Shown one piece after another: positions 15,577 to 25,500 of a DNA stretch of 64,000 bases; position 1 is the stretch's first letter, and every line of letters starts with the position of its first letter. The stretch is from Maricaulis sp048270265 (GTDB lineage: Bacteria; Pseudomonadota; Alphaproteobacteria; Caulobacterales; Maricaulaceae), in contig NZ_JBLWTD010000009.1 in the NCBI RefSeq assembly GCF_048270265.1, positions 1-64,000 of the forward strand, given 5' to 3'. Position numbers and translations under genes: made by a program. Under the pieces are notes generated by a model. The model saw only the letters and a program-made list of their open reading frames with translations, did no database searches and was not told where the DNA came from.

Positions 15577-17361
15577 ATGGCCGACTATAAATGGATCGAT
15601 CACACCTATGATGTCGTGGTCGTTGGCGCTGGCGGCTCCGGGCTGCGCGCCGCACTGGGTGCCTCGCAAGCCGGTCTGAAGACCGCCTGTATCTCCAAGG
15701 TCTTCCCGACCCGCTCCCACACGGTTGCAGCGCAGGGCGGGATTTCCGCCTCGCTCGGCAATATGGGCGAGGATGACTGGCGCTGGCACATGTATGACAC
15801 CGTCAAGGGTTCCGACTGGCTCGGTGACCAGGACGCGATCGAATATCTCTGCCGCGAAGCGCCGGCCGCTGTTTACGAGCTCGAGCACTGGGGCGTGCCC
15901 TTCTCGCGCACCGAGGACGGCAAGATCTATCAGCGCGCCTTTGGCGGCATGACCCGCAATTTCGGCGAAGGCCCGGTCCAGCGCACCTGCGCCGCCGCCG
16001 ACCGGACCGGTCACGCCATCCTGCACACGCTCTATGGCCAGTCCGTGCGCCATGAGACGGAATTCTTCATCGAGTATTTTGCCCTCGACCTGATCATGGA
16101 CGACGGTGTCTGCCGCGGCATCACTGCCTGGAAGCTCGATGACGGCACGCTGCACCGCTTCCGCGCCCAGACCGTTATCCTGGCGACCGGCGGCTATGGC
16201 CGGGCCTATTTCTCCGCCACCTCGGCCCACACCTGTACCGGTGACGGCAATGCCATGGTGCTGCGCGCCGGCCTGCCGCTGCAGGACATGGAATTTGTGC
16301 AATTCCACCCGACCGGCATCTATGGCGCCGGCTGCCTGATCACCGAGGGTGCGCGCGGCGAAGGCGGTTATCTGACCAATTCCGAGGGTGAGCGCTTCAT
16401 GGAGCGCTACGCGCCATCGGCCAAGGATCTCGCCTCGCGCGATGTCGTCTCACGCTCGATGACGATGGAAATTCGCGATGGCCGCGGTGTCGGTCCCAAC
16501 AAGGACCATATCTATCTCCATCTCGACCATCTCGACCCGGCCGTGCTGGCCGAGCGCCTGCCGGGCATTTCCGACAGCGCCCGCATCTTCGCCGGTGTCG
16601 ATGTCACGAAGGAGCCGATCCCGGTCCTGCCGACGGTCCACTACAATATGGGCGGCATCCCGACCAATTATCACGGCGAGGTTCTCACCAAGGTTGGCGA
16701 CAATGCCGACACGGTCGTGCCGGGCCTGATGGCGGTCGGCGAAGCGGCCTGCGTCTCGGTGCACGGCGCCAATCGCCTCGGCTCCAACTCGCTGATCGAT
16801 CTCGTGGTGTTCGGCCGCGCCGCCGGCCTGCGCCTCGGCGAGACCGTCACCCCTGGCGCGCCGCAGCCGGAATTCAAGGCTGAAGAGGGCCAGAATTCCC
16901 TCGACCGGCTCGACAAATACCGCAATGCCGCCGGCGGCACGCCGACGGCCAAGCTGCGGCTGCAAATGCAGCGCGGCATGCAGAACAACTGCGCCGTCTT
17001 CCGCACCGGCCCCGTCCTCAATGAAGGCATCGAGGCGATGCGCGAGGTTTATGCCGGCATGGCCGATATCGGCGTCTCCGACCGCTCCATGGTCTGGAAT
17101 ACCGATCTGATGGAAACGCTGGAGCTCGACAATCTGCTCGCCCAGGCCGCCGTCACCGTCAATGGTGCGGCCAATCGCGAGGAAAGCCGCGGCGCCCACG
17201 CCCGCGAGGATTTCCCCGATCGCAATGACAAGACCTGGATGAAGCACACCCTCGCCTGGTGCGACGACAAGGGCGATGTGCGGATCGATTATCGCCCGGT
17301 GCATGACTACACGATGTCGAAGGATATCGATTATATCGTGCCAAAAGCTCGGGTTTACTAA
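15577..17361 (+). CDS. sdhA: Succinate dehydrogenase flavoprotein subunit
   Basis: Catalytic subunit oxidising succinate to fumarate with covalently bound FAD. The 594-residue product has the dinucleotide-binding VVVGAGGSGLRAALG, the FAD-linking histidine in RSHTVAAQGGI, the substrate segment HPTGIYGAGCLITEGARGEGG, the catalytic arginine region SRDVVSRSM, and HGANRLGSNSL near the C-terminal third. The length is normal for SdhA. It is the third gene of sdhCDAB. Confidence 0.98.
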   Translation: MADYKWIDHTYDVVVVGAGGSGLRAALGASQAGLKTACISKVFPTRSHTVAAQGGISASLGNMGEDDWRWHMYDTVKGSDWLGDQDAIEYLCREAPAAVYELEHWGVPFSRTEDGKIYQRAFGGMTRNFGEGPVQRTCAAADRTGHAILHTLYGQSVRHETEFFIEYFALDLIMDDGVCRGITAWKLDDGTLHRFRAQTVILATGGYGRAYFSATSAHTCTGDGNAMVLRAGLPLQDMEFVQFHPTGIYGAGCLITEGARGEGGYLTNSEGERFMERYAPSAKDLASRDVVSRSMTMEIRDGRGVGPNKDHIYLHLDHLDPAVLAERLPGISDSARIFAGVDVTKEPIPVLPTVHYNMGGIPTNYHGEVLTKVGDNADTVVPGLMAVGEAACVSVHGANRLGSNSLIDLVVFGRAAGLRLGETVTPGAPQPEFKAEEGQNSLDRLDKYRNAAGGTPTAKLRLQMQRGMQNNCAVFRTGPVLNEGIEAMREVYAGMADIGVSDRSMVWNTDLMETLELDNLLAQAAVTVNGAANREESRGAHAREDFPDRNDKTWMKHTLAWCDDKGDVRIDYRPVHDYTMSKDIDYIVPKARVY

Positions 17362-17373
17362 GGGAAGACGATC

Positions 17374-18153
17374 ATGGTTGAACTCACACTTCCCCGCGGC
17401 TCTCAGCCGACCAAAGGCAAGACCTGGCCCAAGCCGGACGGCGCCAAGAATGTGCGGACCTTCCGCGTCTATCGCTATGATCCGGAAAGCGGCAATCCGC
17501 CGAGCTGGGACACATACAAGGTCGATCTCGATGATTGCGGCCCGATGGTTCTCGATGCCATCCTGTGGATCAAGAACAATGTCGACGCGACCCTGGCTTT
17601 CCGGCGCTCCTGCCGCGAGGGCGTGTGCGGCTCCTGCTCGATGAATATCGGCGGGCGCAATACCATCGCCTGCACCTCCGGCATTGACGAGTATGACGGC
17701 ACGATCACGATCTCGCCTCTGCCACACCAGCCTGTGGTGCGCGACCTGATCCCGGATCTGACCCAGTTCTACGCCCAGCACGCGGCGATCAAACCCTATC
17801 TCCAGACTGACACACCGGCGCCGGAGAAGGAGTGGAAACAGTCTCCCGAAGAGCGGGCCCAGCTCGATGGCGCCTATGAGTGCATCATGTGCGCCTCATG
17901 CTCGACCGCCTGCCCGTCCTATTGGTGGAATGGCGACAAATATCTCGGCCCTGCCGCGCTGCTGCAATCCTATCGCTGGCTGGCCGACAGCCGTGATGAA
18001 GCCAAGGGTGAGCGCCTCGACGAGCTCGACGATCCGTTCAAGCTCTATCGCTGCCACACCATCATGAATTGCGCCCAGGTCTGTCCGAAGGGCCTCAATC
18101 CTGCCGAAGCTATCGGCAAGATCAAGGGCATGCTGGTCGAACGCGAAAGCTGA
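17374..18153 (+). CDS. sdhB: Succinate dehydrogenase iron-sulfur subunit
   Basis: Electron-transfer subunit with three clusters. The 259-residue product shows the 2Fe-2S cysteines in RRSCREGVCGSCSMNI and the later IACT, the 4Fe-4S motif CIMCASCSTACPSYWW and the 3Fe-4S motif CHTIMNCAQVCPKGLNP. The length is normal. It closes the sdhCDAB operon, and a 15 bp hairpin starts 14 bases after the stop. Confidence 0.98.
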   Translation: MVELTLPRGSQPTKGKTWPKPDGAKNVRTFRVYRYDPESGNPPSWDTYKVDLDDCGPMVLDAILWIKNNVDATLAFRRSCREGVCGSCSMNIGGRNTIACTSGIDEYDGTITISPLPHQPVVRDLIPDLTQFYAQHAAIKPYLQTDTPAPEKEWKQSPEERAQLDGAYECIMCASCSTACPSYWWNGDKYLGPAALLQSYRWLADSRDEAKGERLDELDDPFKLYRCHTIMNCAQVCPKGLNPAEAIGKIKGMLVERES

Positions 18154-18166
18154 CCACCTGAATTTC

Positions 18167-18203
18167 CCCTGCCCATCCAGCCCGTGACGCTGGATGGGCA
18201 GGG
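18167..18203 (+). terminator. Strong hairpin after sdhB
   Basis: A perfect 15 bp inverted repeat (CCCTGCCCATCCAGC with its complement) surrounds a 7-base loop, 14 bases past the sdhB stop. No T-tract follows, so it may serve as a 3-prime stability element or a factor-assisted terminator. Confidence 0.65.
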
Positions 18204-18368
18204 ACGAATTCGCTTGGCACCAGTGCACGCCCCCTGAGGATATGCCGGACCTGCTCCGGTCTTGCGCTCAAGACTGGCCGCGCCGCACGATCACCGCCTC
18301 TCCGACTGGTTATTTGCCACGGCATGGCTGGGCGGGTACTCCATGTGTCCCGGCACGCAGGAGGCATT

Positions 18369-19487
18369 ATGCGCCCTTACCTGATCACAATAGGCCTGAT
18401 CCTGGGCGCGTCCGCGCCCGCCCTGGCCCAGGACGCCCCGTTTCGAATTCATCCCTACAATTTTTTCGGTGAAACCACGGCGCTGACCGCCTCGGTCAAT
18501 CTGGGTGATCTGGATGGTGATGGCGATCTGGACGGGTTTGCCGTCAATGGCCGTCACTGGATCCAGCAGGACGAAATCTATCTCAATAACGGGATGGGAT
18601 ACTTCCGCTCATCCTATGACGCCGGCTCTGTCCGGGCGACGGGCTATGAAGCGGCGCTGGCCGACTTCGACGGCGATGGCGATCTCGACGCCGCGATTGC
18701 CCGCGATCTTCTGCCCGTCCTGATCCAGTTGAATGACGGGAGCGGGCATTTCGACGCCGGCCAGGAGATCGGGCCGATCGCGCAGGCGCGCTCCATTGCC
18801 GCTGCCGACCTTGATGCCGATGGTGATTTTGATCTGGTCCTGATCCAGCGCGGCGCGGCCAATCTTGTCTTCTTCAACGATGGACGCGGCGGCTTTGACC
18901 ACATTGTCGAGCTGCCGGGCGCCTTTCAGACTATTCAGGTCGAGATCGGTGATCTGAATGCCGACGGGGTGGTGGATCTGGTCTTCTCGAACCGCGGCGG
19001 TGAAGGCGTGATGCTGTATTTCGGTGCGGGTGGTGGTGCCTTTGAGCCCCCCATCGCGGTCGGTGCCGATCTGGATATGGAAGTCCGCGCCGTTGCGCTT
19101 GGCGACATGAATGGGGACGGCCATCCGGACATCCTCGCGGGCGGGATGGAACGCTCTGGCGTTATCTTCATCAATGACGGGGCTGGCGGTTTCTCCGAGC
19201 GGGGCTCGTTCGGCGGTGATGATGACGAGATGTACGGCCTGGCCCTGGCGGATTTTGATGGCGACGGGCGTCTGGATATTGCCGTTGCCAATTCCGAGAC
19301 CCGTGACCGGGTCTATATGGCGACCGGGGACGGGTTCGAGGCCGTCGATCTTGTGGAGCTGGAAGCGTCGGATAGCTACAATGTCAGTGTCGGTGATCTG
19401 AACGATGACGGCCGGCCGGATCTGGTCTTTGCCGTGTCCGAAGGCCGCAATTACGTGGCGCTCAACCGGATCGAGCCGCGCGATTGA
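18369..19487 (+). CDS. Secreted FG-GAP/VCBS repeat protein, predicted seven-bladed propeller
   Basis: The product is 372 residues with a signal peptide ending APALAQD. There are seven repeats built around calcium-loop motifs of the form DxDxDGxxD or close variants: NLGDLDGDGDLDGF, ADFDGDGDLDAA, ADLDADGDFDLV, GDLNADGVVDLV, GDMNGDGHPDIL, ADFDGDGRLDIA and GDLNDDGRPDLV. This number fits one closed beta-propeller with nothing added. Such proteins bind calcium outside the cytoplasm; the ligand or partner is unknown. ATG 18369 is chosen for its GGAGG element and signal peptide. It follows sdhB but is probably a separate unit. Confidence 0.88.
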   Translation: MRPYLITIGLILGASAPALAQDAPFRIHPYNFFGETTALTASVNLGDLDGDGDLDGFAVNGRHWIQQDEIYLNNGMGYFRSSYDAGSVRATGYEAALADFDGDGDLDAAIARDLLPVLIQLNDGSGHFDAGQEIGPIAQARSIAAADLDADGDFDLVLIQRGAANLVFFNDGRGGFDHIVELPGAFQTIQVEIGDLNADGVVDLVFSNRGGEGVMLYFGAGGGAFEPPIAVGADLDMEVRAVALGDMNGDGHPDILAGGMERSGVIFINDGAGGFSERGSFGGDDDEMYGLALADFDGDGRLDIAVANSETRDRVYMATGDGFEAVDLVELEASDSYNVSVGDLNDDGRPDLVFAVSEGRNYVALNRIEPRD

Positions 19488-19597
19488 TATCTGCCGGGGC
19501 GTCTGGCACGATTACGGCCATGCGGGCGAAGCGCGACCGCCGGAGTTTTCACCCAGGCGGCCTCTAGCAGCGGCCGTGTCGCGCCAGGAGATGTGCA

Positions 19598-19966
19598 ATG
19601 GCACTTGGAGCTTTCTCGATCAGCCTGGCCGTCAAGGATATCCGGGCTTCGAAGACATTCTATGAAGCCCTGGGCTTCACCGAGACCGGCGGCAATATCG
19701 ACCAGGGCTGGCTTGTCCTGCGCCAGGGCGGCAAGGTCATCGGCCTGTTCCAGAACATGTTCGAGAAGAACATGCTGACCTTCAATCCGGGCTGGGGGCA
19801 AAACCGCGAAACCCTGACGGATTTCGAGGATGTCCGCGCGCTGCAGGCCAGGTTGAAGGCGGCCGGGCTTGATGTCGGCGAACCGATCGAGCCGGGCTCC
19901 GGGCCGGCGCACTTCATGCTCACCGATCCCGACGGCAATCCGATCCTGATCGACCAGCACGTCTGA
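19598..19966 (+). CDS. VOC superfamily (glyoxalase-like) protein
   Basis: The 122-residue product is one vicinal-oxygen-chelate unit: a first beta-alpha-beta segment SISLAVKDIRASKTFYEALGF and a second ending FMLTDPDGNPILIDQH, where the final Gln-His region usually contributes metal ligands. VOC members include lyases, dioxygenases and resistance proteins, so the substrate is not assigned. The gene stands alone and converges on the acyltransferase gene nine bases downstream. Confidence 0.85.
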   Translation: MALGAFSISLAVKDIRASKTFYEALGFTETGGNIDQGWLVLRQGGKVIGLFQNMFEKNMLTFNPGWGQNRETLTDFEDVRALQARLKAAGLDVGEPIEPGSGPAHFMLTDPDGNPILIDQHV

Positions 19967-19975
19967 GGGCGGCGT

Positions 19976-20863
19976 CTATTTGCCCCAGGCGGTGCGTTCG
20001 CAAATATCGCGCATCATCGCCGTCGCTTCCGCATCCGTGCCGTCATCGGGACCGATCTCCATCGCCCGGCCAAAGGCCAGCCTGTAGTGCGCTTCGGCCT
20101 TGCCCATGAAGCCGTGGAAGATCGTCATGTCCTTCAGCTCCTCATTGAGCTGGGCGAGGGCGTAATAGAGAATCGGCATGCGCTGGCGCACGGCCAGCGG
20201 AATGATGGGCGCCTTGAACTTCCGCGCCAGGCTGACGGCCGTCGGGTGCCAGGGTTTTTCGACCAGTTGCCATTTCTTCCAGCTCCATTCCGACATCCGG
20301 CCGGAGGGGAAGATGACGATGCATTGTCCGGCCTTGAAGGCCTCGATGGCGCGTTTGAGCATGTCACGTGACTGGGTCCGCGAACGGGCTTCGTCGCGCC
20401 ACTCCACCGGGATGATGCGCTCCTCCAGGCCCGGGCAGACCTTGAGCGCATCGCGATTGGCGAAGAAGAGCAGGTCCGGGCGCTTGGCTTTCAGCGCATC
20501 CCAGACAGCGACGCCATCGGCGATGCCGCCGGGGTGATTGGAGACAATCACGCAGGCACCGCTCGCGGGCACATTGTCGAGGCCGGAGAGCTCGACATCC
20601 AGGTCGAGATATTCCGAACACCATTCCAGACAATCTGTACCCGAGCGGTGTGCGATCGCATCGACCATGGCGACGGCGCGGCGATAGCCCAGGAGCGGAT
20701 AGCCGATCCATTTGATCACCGGCCAGAGCGGCGTGTGAATCAGCCGCGGGGCCCGATCCTCGATCAGGTCATCAACGACATGTTTCGGAACCGCAGGGAG
20801 CTGGGAATCATCTGTATCCATCCCTGCAGAGAAGCCCGCCTCGCGCCGCGGCGCAATCGACAT
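19976..20863 (-). CDS. Lysophospholipid acyltransferase-like protein (PlsC/GPAT type)
   Basis: The product is 295 residues. It contains the acyltransferase block I as SNHPGGIADG, a block with FFANRDALKV, the glycerophosphate-site block IVIFPSGRMSEW and a later PIIPLAVRQ. The active-site His-Asp pair is spaced H-x5-D rather than the textbook H-x4-D; I have seen this form in HPTGIADG-type homologues. It probably acylates a lysophospholipid or ornithine-type lipid at the membrane. An alternative start is ATG 20821. Confidence 0.8.
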   Translation of the reverse strand: MSIAPRREAGFSAGMDTDDSQLPAVPKHVVDDLIEDRAPRLIHTPLWPVIKWIGYPLLGYRRAVAMVDAIAHRSGTDCLEWCSEYLDLDVELSGLDNVPASGACVIVSNHPGGIADGVAVWDALKAKRPDLLFFANRDALKVCPGLEERIIPVEWRDEARSRTQSRDMLKRAIEAFKAGQCIVIFPSGRMSEWSWKKWQLVEKPWHPTAVSLARKFKAPIIPLAVRQRMPILYYALAQLNEELKDMTIFHGFMGKAEAHYRLAFGRAMEIGPDDGTDAEATAMMRDICERTAWGK

Positions 20864-20956
20864 TTTCGCCAGCGGTGCCCGCAGGGTTAATGCCCCGTTT
20901 ACGCTTTGGCCCGCCGCTTGCGATGTGCGTCCACAGGATTAACACCTTGTTCACGA

Positions 20957-21646
20957 ATGGGACGCGCCATGATGATGCAAACAGCAATCGCCGCCGGTAG
21001 CACGCGCAGAATGCCAGCCAAGCGGGCCCGGATCGAGGACGATGTGGTCGCCGATTATCTCGCGCTGCTGGTCAAGCCCGGCGACAAGACCCTGCAGGTC
21101 GGCGGTTCCGAACTCGGGACGGTCTTCCTGCAGCGTGGTGCCTTCCATGAAGTGATCGCGTCGCTGGCCGATACCGACATCCTGCAGGCGCAGTGTGAAC
21201 GGCGCTCGGTGAAGGTCGATCGCCTGCGCCGTCAGGCCGGCCTTATGGCCGAACCGGATCGCACGCCGCTCGATGCGGCCCTGATCGGTTCCGATCTCGG
21301 CTTCCCGGCCATGGCGGGGAATTGGCGCCAGATCGCCAGCCGGCTGAAGCTGGGCGGTGTGCTGGTGCTGATGGGTGCGGCAAAGGGTTCGGCGGCCCGG
21401 CTCGCCGACGCACTGAGCGCCGATGAGGGCTGGACGCTGCAGGAAATGATCGCCGGCGATGTCGCCGTGTTCCGCAAGACCAGGGCCTTTGACGAGGCCG
21501 AAACGCGGGCTCGCCTGTCGGAGGCGGGCAATCCGCGTCGTACCCCACGCGGCCTCAAAATGGGCCTTGTCGCCAGCATGGTGCACGGCCTGCAGACCTG
21601 GCGTGCACGCACGCGCGCCCGTGAGCTCGCCCGCCGCAGCCGCTGA
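20957..21646 (+). CDS. Hypothetical protein with a class I methyltransferase-like fold
   Basis: The product is 229 residues. The central part follows the order of a Rossmann methyltransferase: VKPGDKTLQVGGSELG in place of a motif I loop, DILQAQCERRSVKVD, DAALIGSDLGFP, and RLKLGGVLVLMGA in the position of the usual LRPGG strand. The SAM-binding loop lacks the normal D/E-x-G-x-G-x-G, so catalysis is doubtful. A basic tail (RARTRARELARRSR) ends the protein. Several ATGs (20957, 20969, 20972) compete; 20957 is chosen provisionally. Confidence 0.65.
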   Translation: MGRAMMMQTAIAAGSTRRMPAKRARIEDDVVADYLALLVKPGDKTLQVGGSELGTVFLQRGAFHEVIASLADTDILQAQCERRSVKVDRLRRQAGLMAEPDRTPLDAALIGSDLGFPAMAGNWRQIASRLKLGGVLVLMGAAKGSAARLADALSADEGWTLQEMIAGDVAVFRKTRAFDEAETRARLSEAGNPRRTPRGLKMGLVASMVHGLQTWRARTRARELARRSR

Positions 21647-21660
21647 TTAGCGGCCCGCCG

Positions 21661-22392
21661 CTAGCCCTCCTGCAGGGACGGCCCGCCGCGACCGCCACCG
21701 CCGCCGCCACCGCCGCGCCCACCGCGGCCACGGCGCTGTTCGCCACCGCCGCGCTGGCGCCCGAAGCTTGGTGAGCCGAGATAGGGTGTGCAGGCAGGTG
21801 TCGCCGGGATCGCTGTCAGTGGTTCGATGGTAAACGCCGCTGCCTGGCTCTCGATCTCAGCCGTCTGCTCGGCGTCGATCCGGCTGGCGATCCGCGCTTC
21901 GATTCCATCATCAAGACGATCGAGACCATAGGTCCGGTCCCGGGCATTGCGCCGGTAGACGGCGGCCCAATAGGCGGCGCGCACCGGTGCTTCGGCACTG
22001 TCCAGCGATGCGAATTGCACCGCCAGTTCGGCCTGCGCCGTTGGCCAGCCCGCCTGGGCAGCGCTGGTCAGACGGTCGAAACCCTCCACGCGCATTTCGT
22101 CCCGCAGGATGGCCGGTGTGGCTTCCGCTGTCGCCAGACGGATGGCGCTGTAGCCGGCGAGGTATTGGGCGATCTCGAATCCGCTGCCCTGTCCCGCGAC
22201 GCAGCGCAGGATCGGCAGCGCCTCCTGATACTCCCCGCGATCAACGAGCTGGACGGCCATGTCGAAGCCACTGGCGCCGCCAGCGGGACCGCCGGGGCGT
22301 CCGCCGCGCTCGCCCGGAGGCGGGCCATCGTGCGAGGCACAGCCGGCGAGGAGAAACAGGGCGGTGGGGATGAGGACTGATAAGCGGGCCAT
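21661..22392 (-). CDS. Hypothetical lipoprotein with Gly/Arg-rich C-terminal tail
   Basis: The product is 243 residues. The start MARLSVLIPTALFLLAGC is a lipoprotein signal with lipobox LAGC. A short Gly/Pro linker is followed by a helical central domain (MAVQLVDRGEYQEALPILRC, AQAGWPTAQAELAVQFAS) that resembles Sel1/TPR-type repeats. The last 32 residues are almost only Gly, Arg and Gln, with RGG steps (RGRGGRGGGG). The tail would be flexible and positively charged in the periplasm. I know no close family. Confidence 0.7.
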   Translation of the reverse strand: MARLSVLIPTALFLLAGCASHDGPPPGERGGRPGGPAGGASGFDMAVQLVDRGEYQEALPILRCVAGQGSGFEIAQYLAGYSAIRLATAEATPAILRDEMRVEGFDRLTSAAQAGWPTAQAELAVQFASLDSAEAPVRAAYWAAVYRRNARDRTYGLDRLDDGIEARIASRIDAEQTAEIESQAAAFTIEPLTAIPATPACTPYLGSPSFGRQRGGGEQRRGRGGRGGGGGGGGRGGPSLQEG

Positions 22393-22471
22393 CCGGAACG
22401 GGCTCCTAGCGGCGTGAGTGACAGGTCGTCAACGCCCGGGCCCCGGAATTCCGTCGCCTGTGCCGAAAAAG

Positions 22472-22505
22472 AAAAACACCCGGACGCGGGAAGCGTCCGG
22501 GTGTT
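22472..22505 (-). terminator. Rho-independent terminator of the autotransporter gene
   Basis: CACCCGGACGC (22477-22487) pairs with GCGTCCGGGTG (22493-22503) around a GGGAA loop. On the minus strand it is followed by a short T-run (GTTTTTC). It lies about 25 bases after the autotransporter stop codon. Confidence 0.85.
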
Positions 22506-22529
22506 GGCATTACACTCAGTCAGGTCTGA

Positions 22530-25500
22530 CTAGAATGGCAGGCTGTAGCTGAGCGTCGTGACCTCGATTTCGGAGAAGTCGCGATCGATCTGACGTTCAT
22601 GGCTGACGGTGAGTGTGCCACCGAAGCTGAGGTCAGCCGACAGGCTGCCGGCAACTTCCCACCAGTTTCCGCCCATATCGACGCCGCTCGGTGCAGAGAA
22701 GTTCACACCGTTGGTGTCGTGGAAGGAGGCCGAATAGGTCTCGGCACCATCACCATATTGCTCGGCAGCGCCGACATAGAGGGTCGTGGAGATATGCGTC
22801 CCCAGATCCAGGCCGAAGGCTGAACCGATGCGGGCGATCGTATTGCTGCCCGAGCGAGAATTGATGTCGAGGCTGCCAATCGAGGAATAGCTCGTGGTGG
22901 CCTTGAAATCGACATTGCTCGCCGTGATGCTCGCCATCGGTGTGACGCGGATACCGTCATCGCTCGAGTAGAGATCATAACGGATCGCGGCATCAACCGT
23001 GCTTTCATCCGCGGTGGTCCGGGTCTGTGCCGGCACCATCACGCCGCCCAGATTGATAGTCCGGGTCGCGTTGCTTTCGTGGCTGGCACGGCCAAGCGCC
23101 AGGCTCGCCGAGATGCGGCCCGCCGAGTAGGACGCGAAAGCCGTCAATTGCTCGGTTTCGGTGCTGACATTGGTTCCGCCCAGTGAGGCACCGGCGGTGT
23201 TGTCGGAGTTGGCAAAGCCGGCTGCGGCACCGATGCGGACCGTTTCGGTAAGCGGAATATCAAGGCCGAACATCGAGTAATTGCCGTCGATCAGGCTGTC
23301 CGCGCTGCCCGCGAATGTGCTTGCAGTGGCGTCGATCGTACCGATGGAACCGAAGATCCGGCGCATGTCGCCGTTCTCGACACCGCTGGTCGAGTTGCCC
23401 GACTTGACGGTGGCGCGAGCCAGCAGTCCGAGGTCGCTCATGCCGGCGAGGCCATTGGCCTGTTTGGCGTCTGCCAGGATGTCATCGCCGCCATTGGCCA
23501 TCATGCCAAGGGTGCCGATCTGCTCGCGCAGGGCGCGGCCGAGAACGTCAGAGTGCGTCCGTACCGAACGATCGAACATCACCGCCTCATAAGGCGACAT
23601 GGTGTCGAGCGCGGTGGTGAGGGCGTCGCCCTCGAGCAGGTCGAGCAGGCCATACACTTCAGCCAGATCGTCATAGGAGCCGGCGCGGCCACCATCCAGT
23701 GCACGCCCGAGGGCGGTCTGGAAATTATTGGTGAAGGTCGCCTGCGATCTGAAGTTCTGGGCTTCAATCTCAACGCTGGCCGAGGTCGCGGTGTAGGACA
23801 GGACCGGCTTGAGAACGCCCGGCAGGTCGTAGACCGCACCGAAAGCGTCGGTGATGCTGCCTGCCGTCAGGAAGGTGTAGCTGTCGCCGAAGCGTGGCAG
23901 ATAGCCGGCAACCGGGTTGAGCAGCACGGTCCCGCCAAGGGAGGCGCCGCCCGTGACCACGAGGAGATCGCTCGCACCACTGGCATCAATGTCGATGGAC
24001 AGGCCGCTTGCGGAAGCGAGGACGGCATTGCCGTCAATGGTCAGCGTACCGATACCGCCGACTTCACCCGGAGCAATCAGGCCCATGATGTTGGTCAGGA
24101 ATGGTGTGCTCACCGTGCCCGAGCCGGACAGCATGCCGGACATCAGCAGGTAATCGCCATAGGTGGTCAGCGTACCGTCGACATTGACGCTGCCCGCCTG
24201 GTGCATGATTTCGCTGAGGCTGGTCAGGTCGCCGGCGGCGCCGATGTCGAGACCGGCGGCGGCGCCGCTGATGGTCAGGACATCGATTTCAACGGTGCTG
24301 TCGAGCGTCGTCGTGCCGGCGGCCGACAGGTTGACGTCGAAATAGCGGGCATTGATGCCCAGGCCCGAATTCGGGTCGATATTGTCGGGCACGAATCCGG
24401 TGGCGCCGGGGAGGCCGTTTTCCAGCGTCGCGGCCGGGAGCGGGTCGGAGGTGTATTCACCGTCGACCAGTGCCAGCGTACCGGTGCCGTTTTGTGGAGC
24501 GTCCTCGACCATCAGGCCGGAATTGGCGCCCGGAATATTGTTGCCGACCTCGCCGATTGCATTGCTGTCGCCGCCAGCAGATGGCGCAGTGCCATCATAG
24601 GGGTGCACATCGCCGTCTTCGAGCGTCACGCACTCAAATCCGGGTCCGCTGACACCACCGGGAGCGAAGCAGACCTCGCCCCAGCTTGGATCCGTGCCGG
24701 CGACGCCGACGCCCGGATTGGTGGGCAGGCCGTTCACGACATTACCGTTGGCGTCGATCACGCGGAAAGCCGGATCGATTTCGGTCAGCCAGTGACTGGC
24801 ATCTTCCCAGGCGCCATCACCTTCGGCGGCAGCGACATAGCGGTAGGGGCTGTTGGCGACGATCCAGTCCCAGAACAGGTAGAGCGGCTGGTAGAAGCTC
24901 TCGGTGCCATAGGAGCTGAAGGCCTGTGGGCCAAAGAAGCGCGAACCGCCGGACAGGACGCCGATCACCAGGTCTTCGTCAATACCCGGATTATTGGCGG
25001 CGTCGAGGATGAGCGGGCCACCGGAGTCGCCGCCGGCCGTCGTGCCCTCATTGGTCGCCGCATTGCCGCGATAGAGGTCGAAATCATACGGGTTGGTGCG
25101 GTTCGGGTCGTCGAAATCGAGCCGGTAGAGGTTTTGTGGCAGATCGCCGAAGGGGGCGCCGAACAGGAAAGTGTTGCGCTCATCGAAGGAGGTCAGCGCG
25201 CCGATGAAGTTTTCGGCGGCACGGCGGCGCCAGTCGATGCCGATGATGGCGCCGTCAAGGGCGGTCCCGGAACGGCCATAGCCGGTCAGATTGACGTGAT
25301 AGCCGGAGCCGGTTTCCTGGGTGTAGCTGGTTGGCGCGGGGAGGGCCGAGAAAAGCAGGGCCCAGGTCGGGACTTCACTGGCAGGCGTGTCGAGCACGGA
25401 GAGGGCGACATCACCTTCCTGGAAGCCAAAGCTCCCAGGGCGGGCGATTGAATCCAGATTGTAGATGATCTGGTTGATGTTGAAGACGGCCATGTCCGGA

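Noticed and set aside
23553..25451. A 632-codon open frame antisense to the autotransporter
   Set aside because: It is low in hydrophobic core patterns, rich in G, Q, R and A as expected of a shadow frame, and opposite an intact protease-barrel protein.
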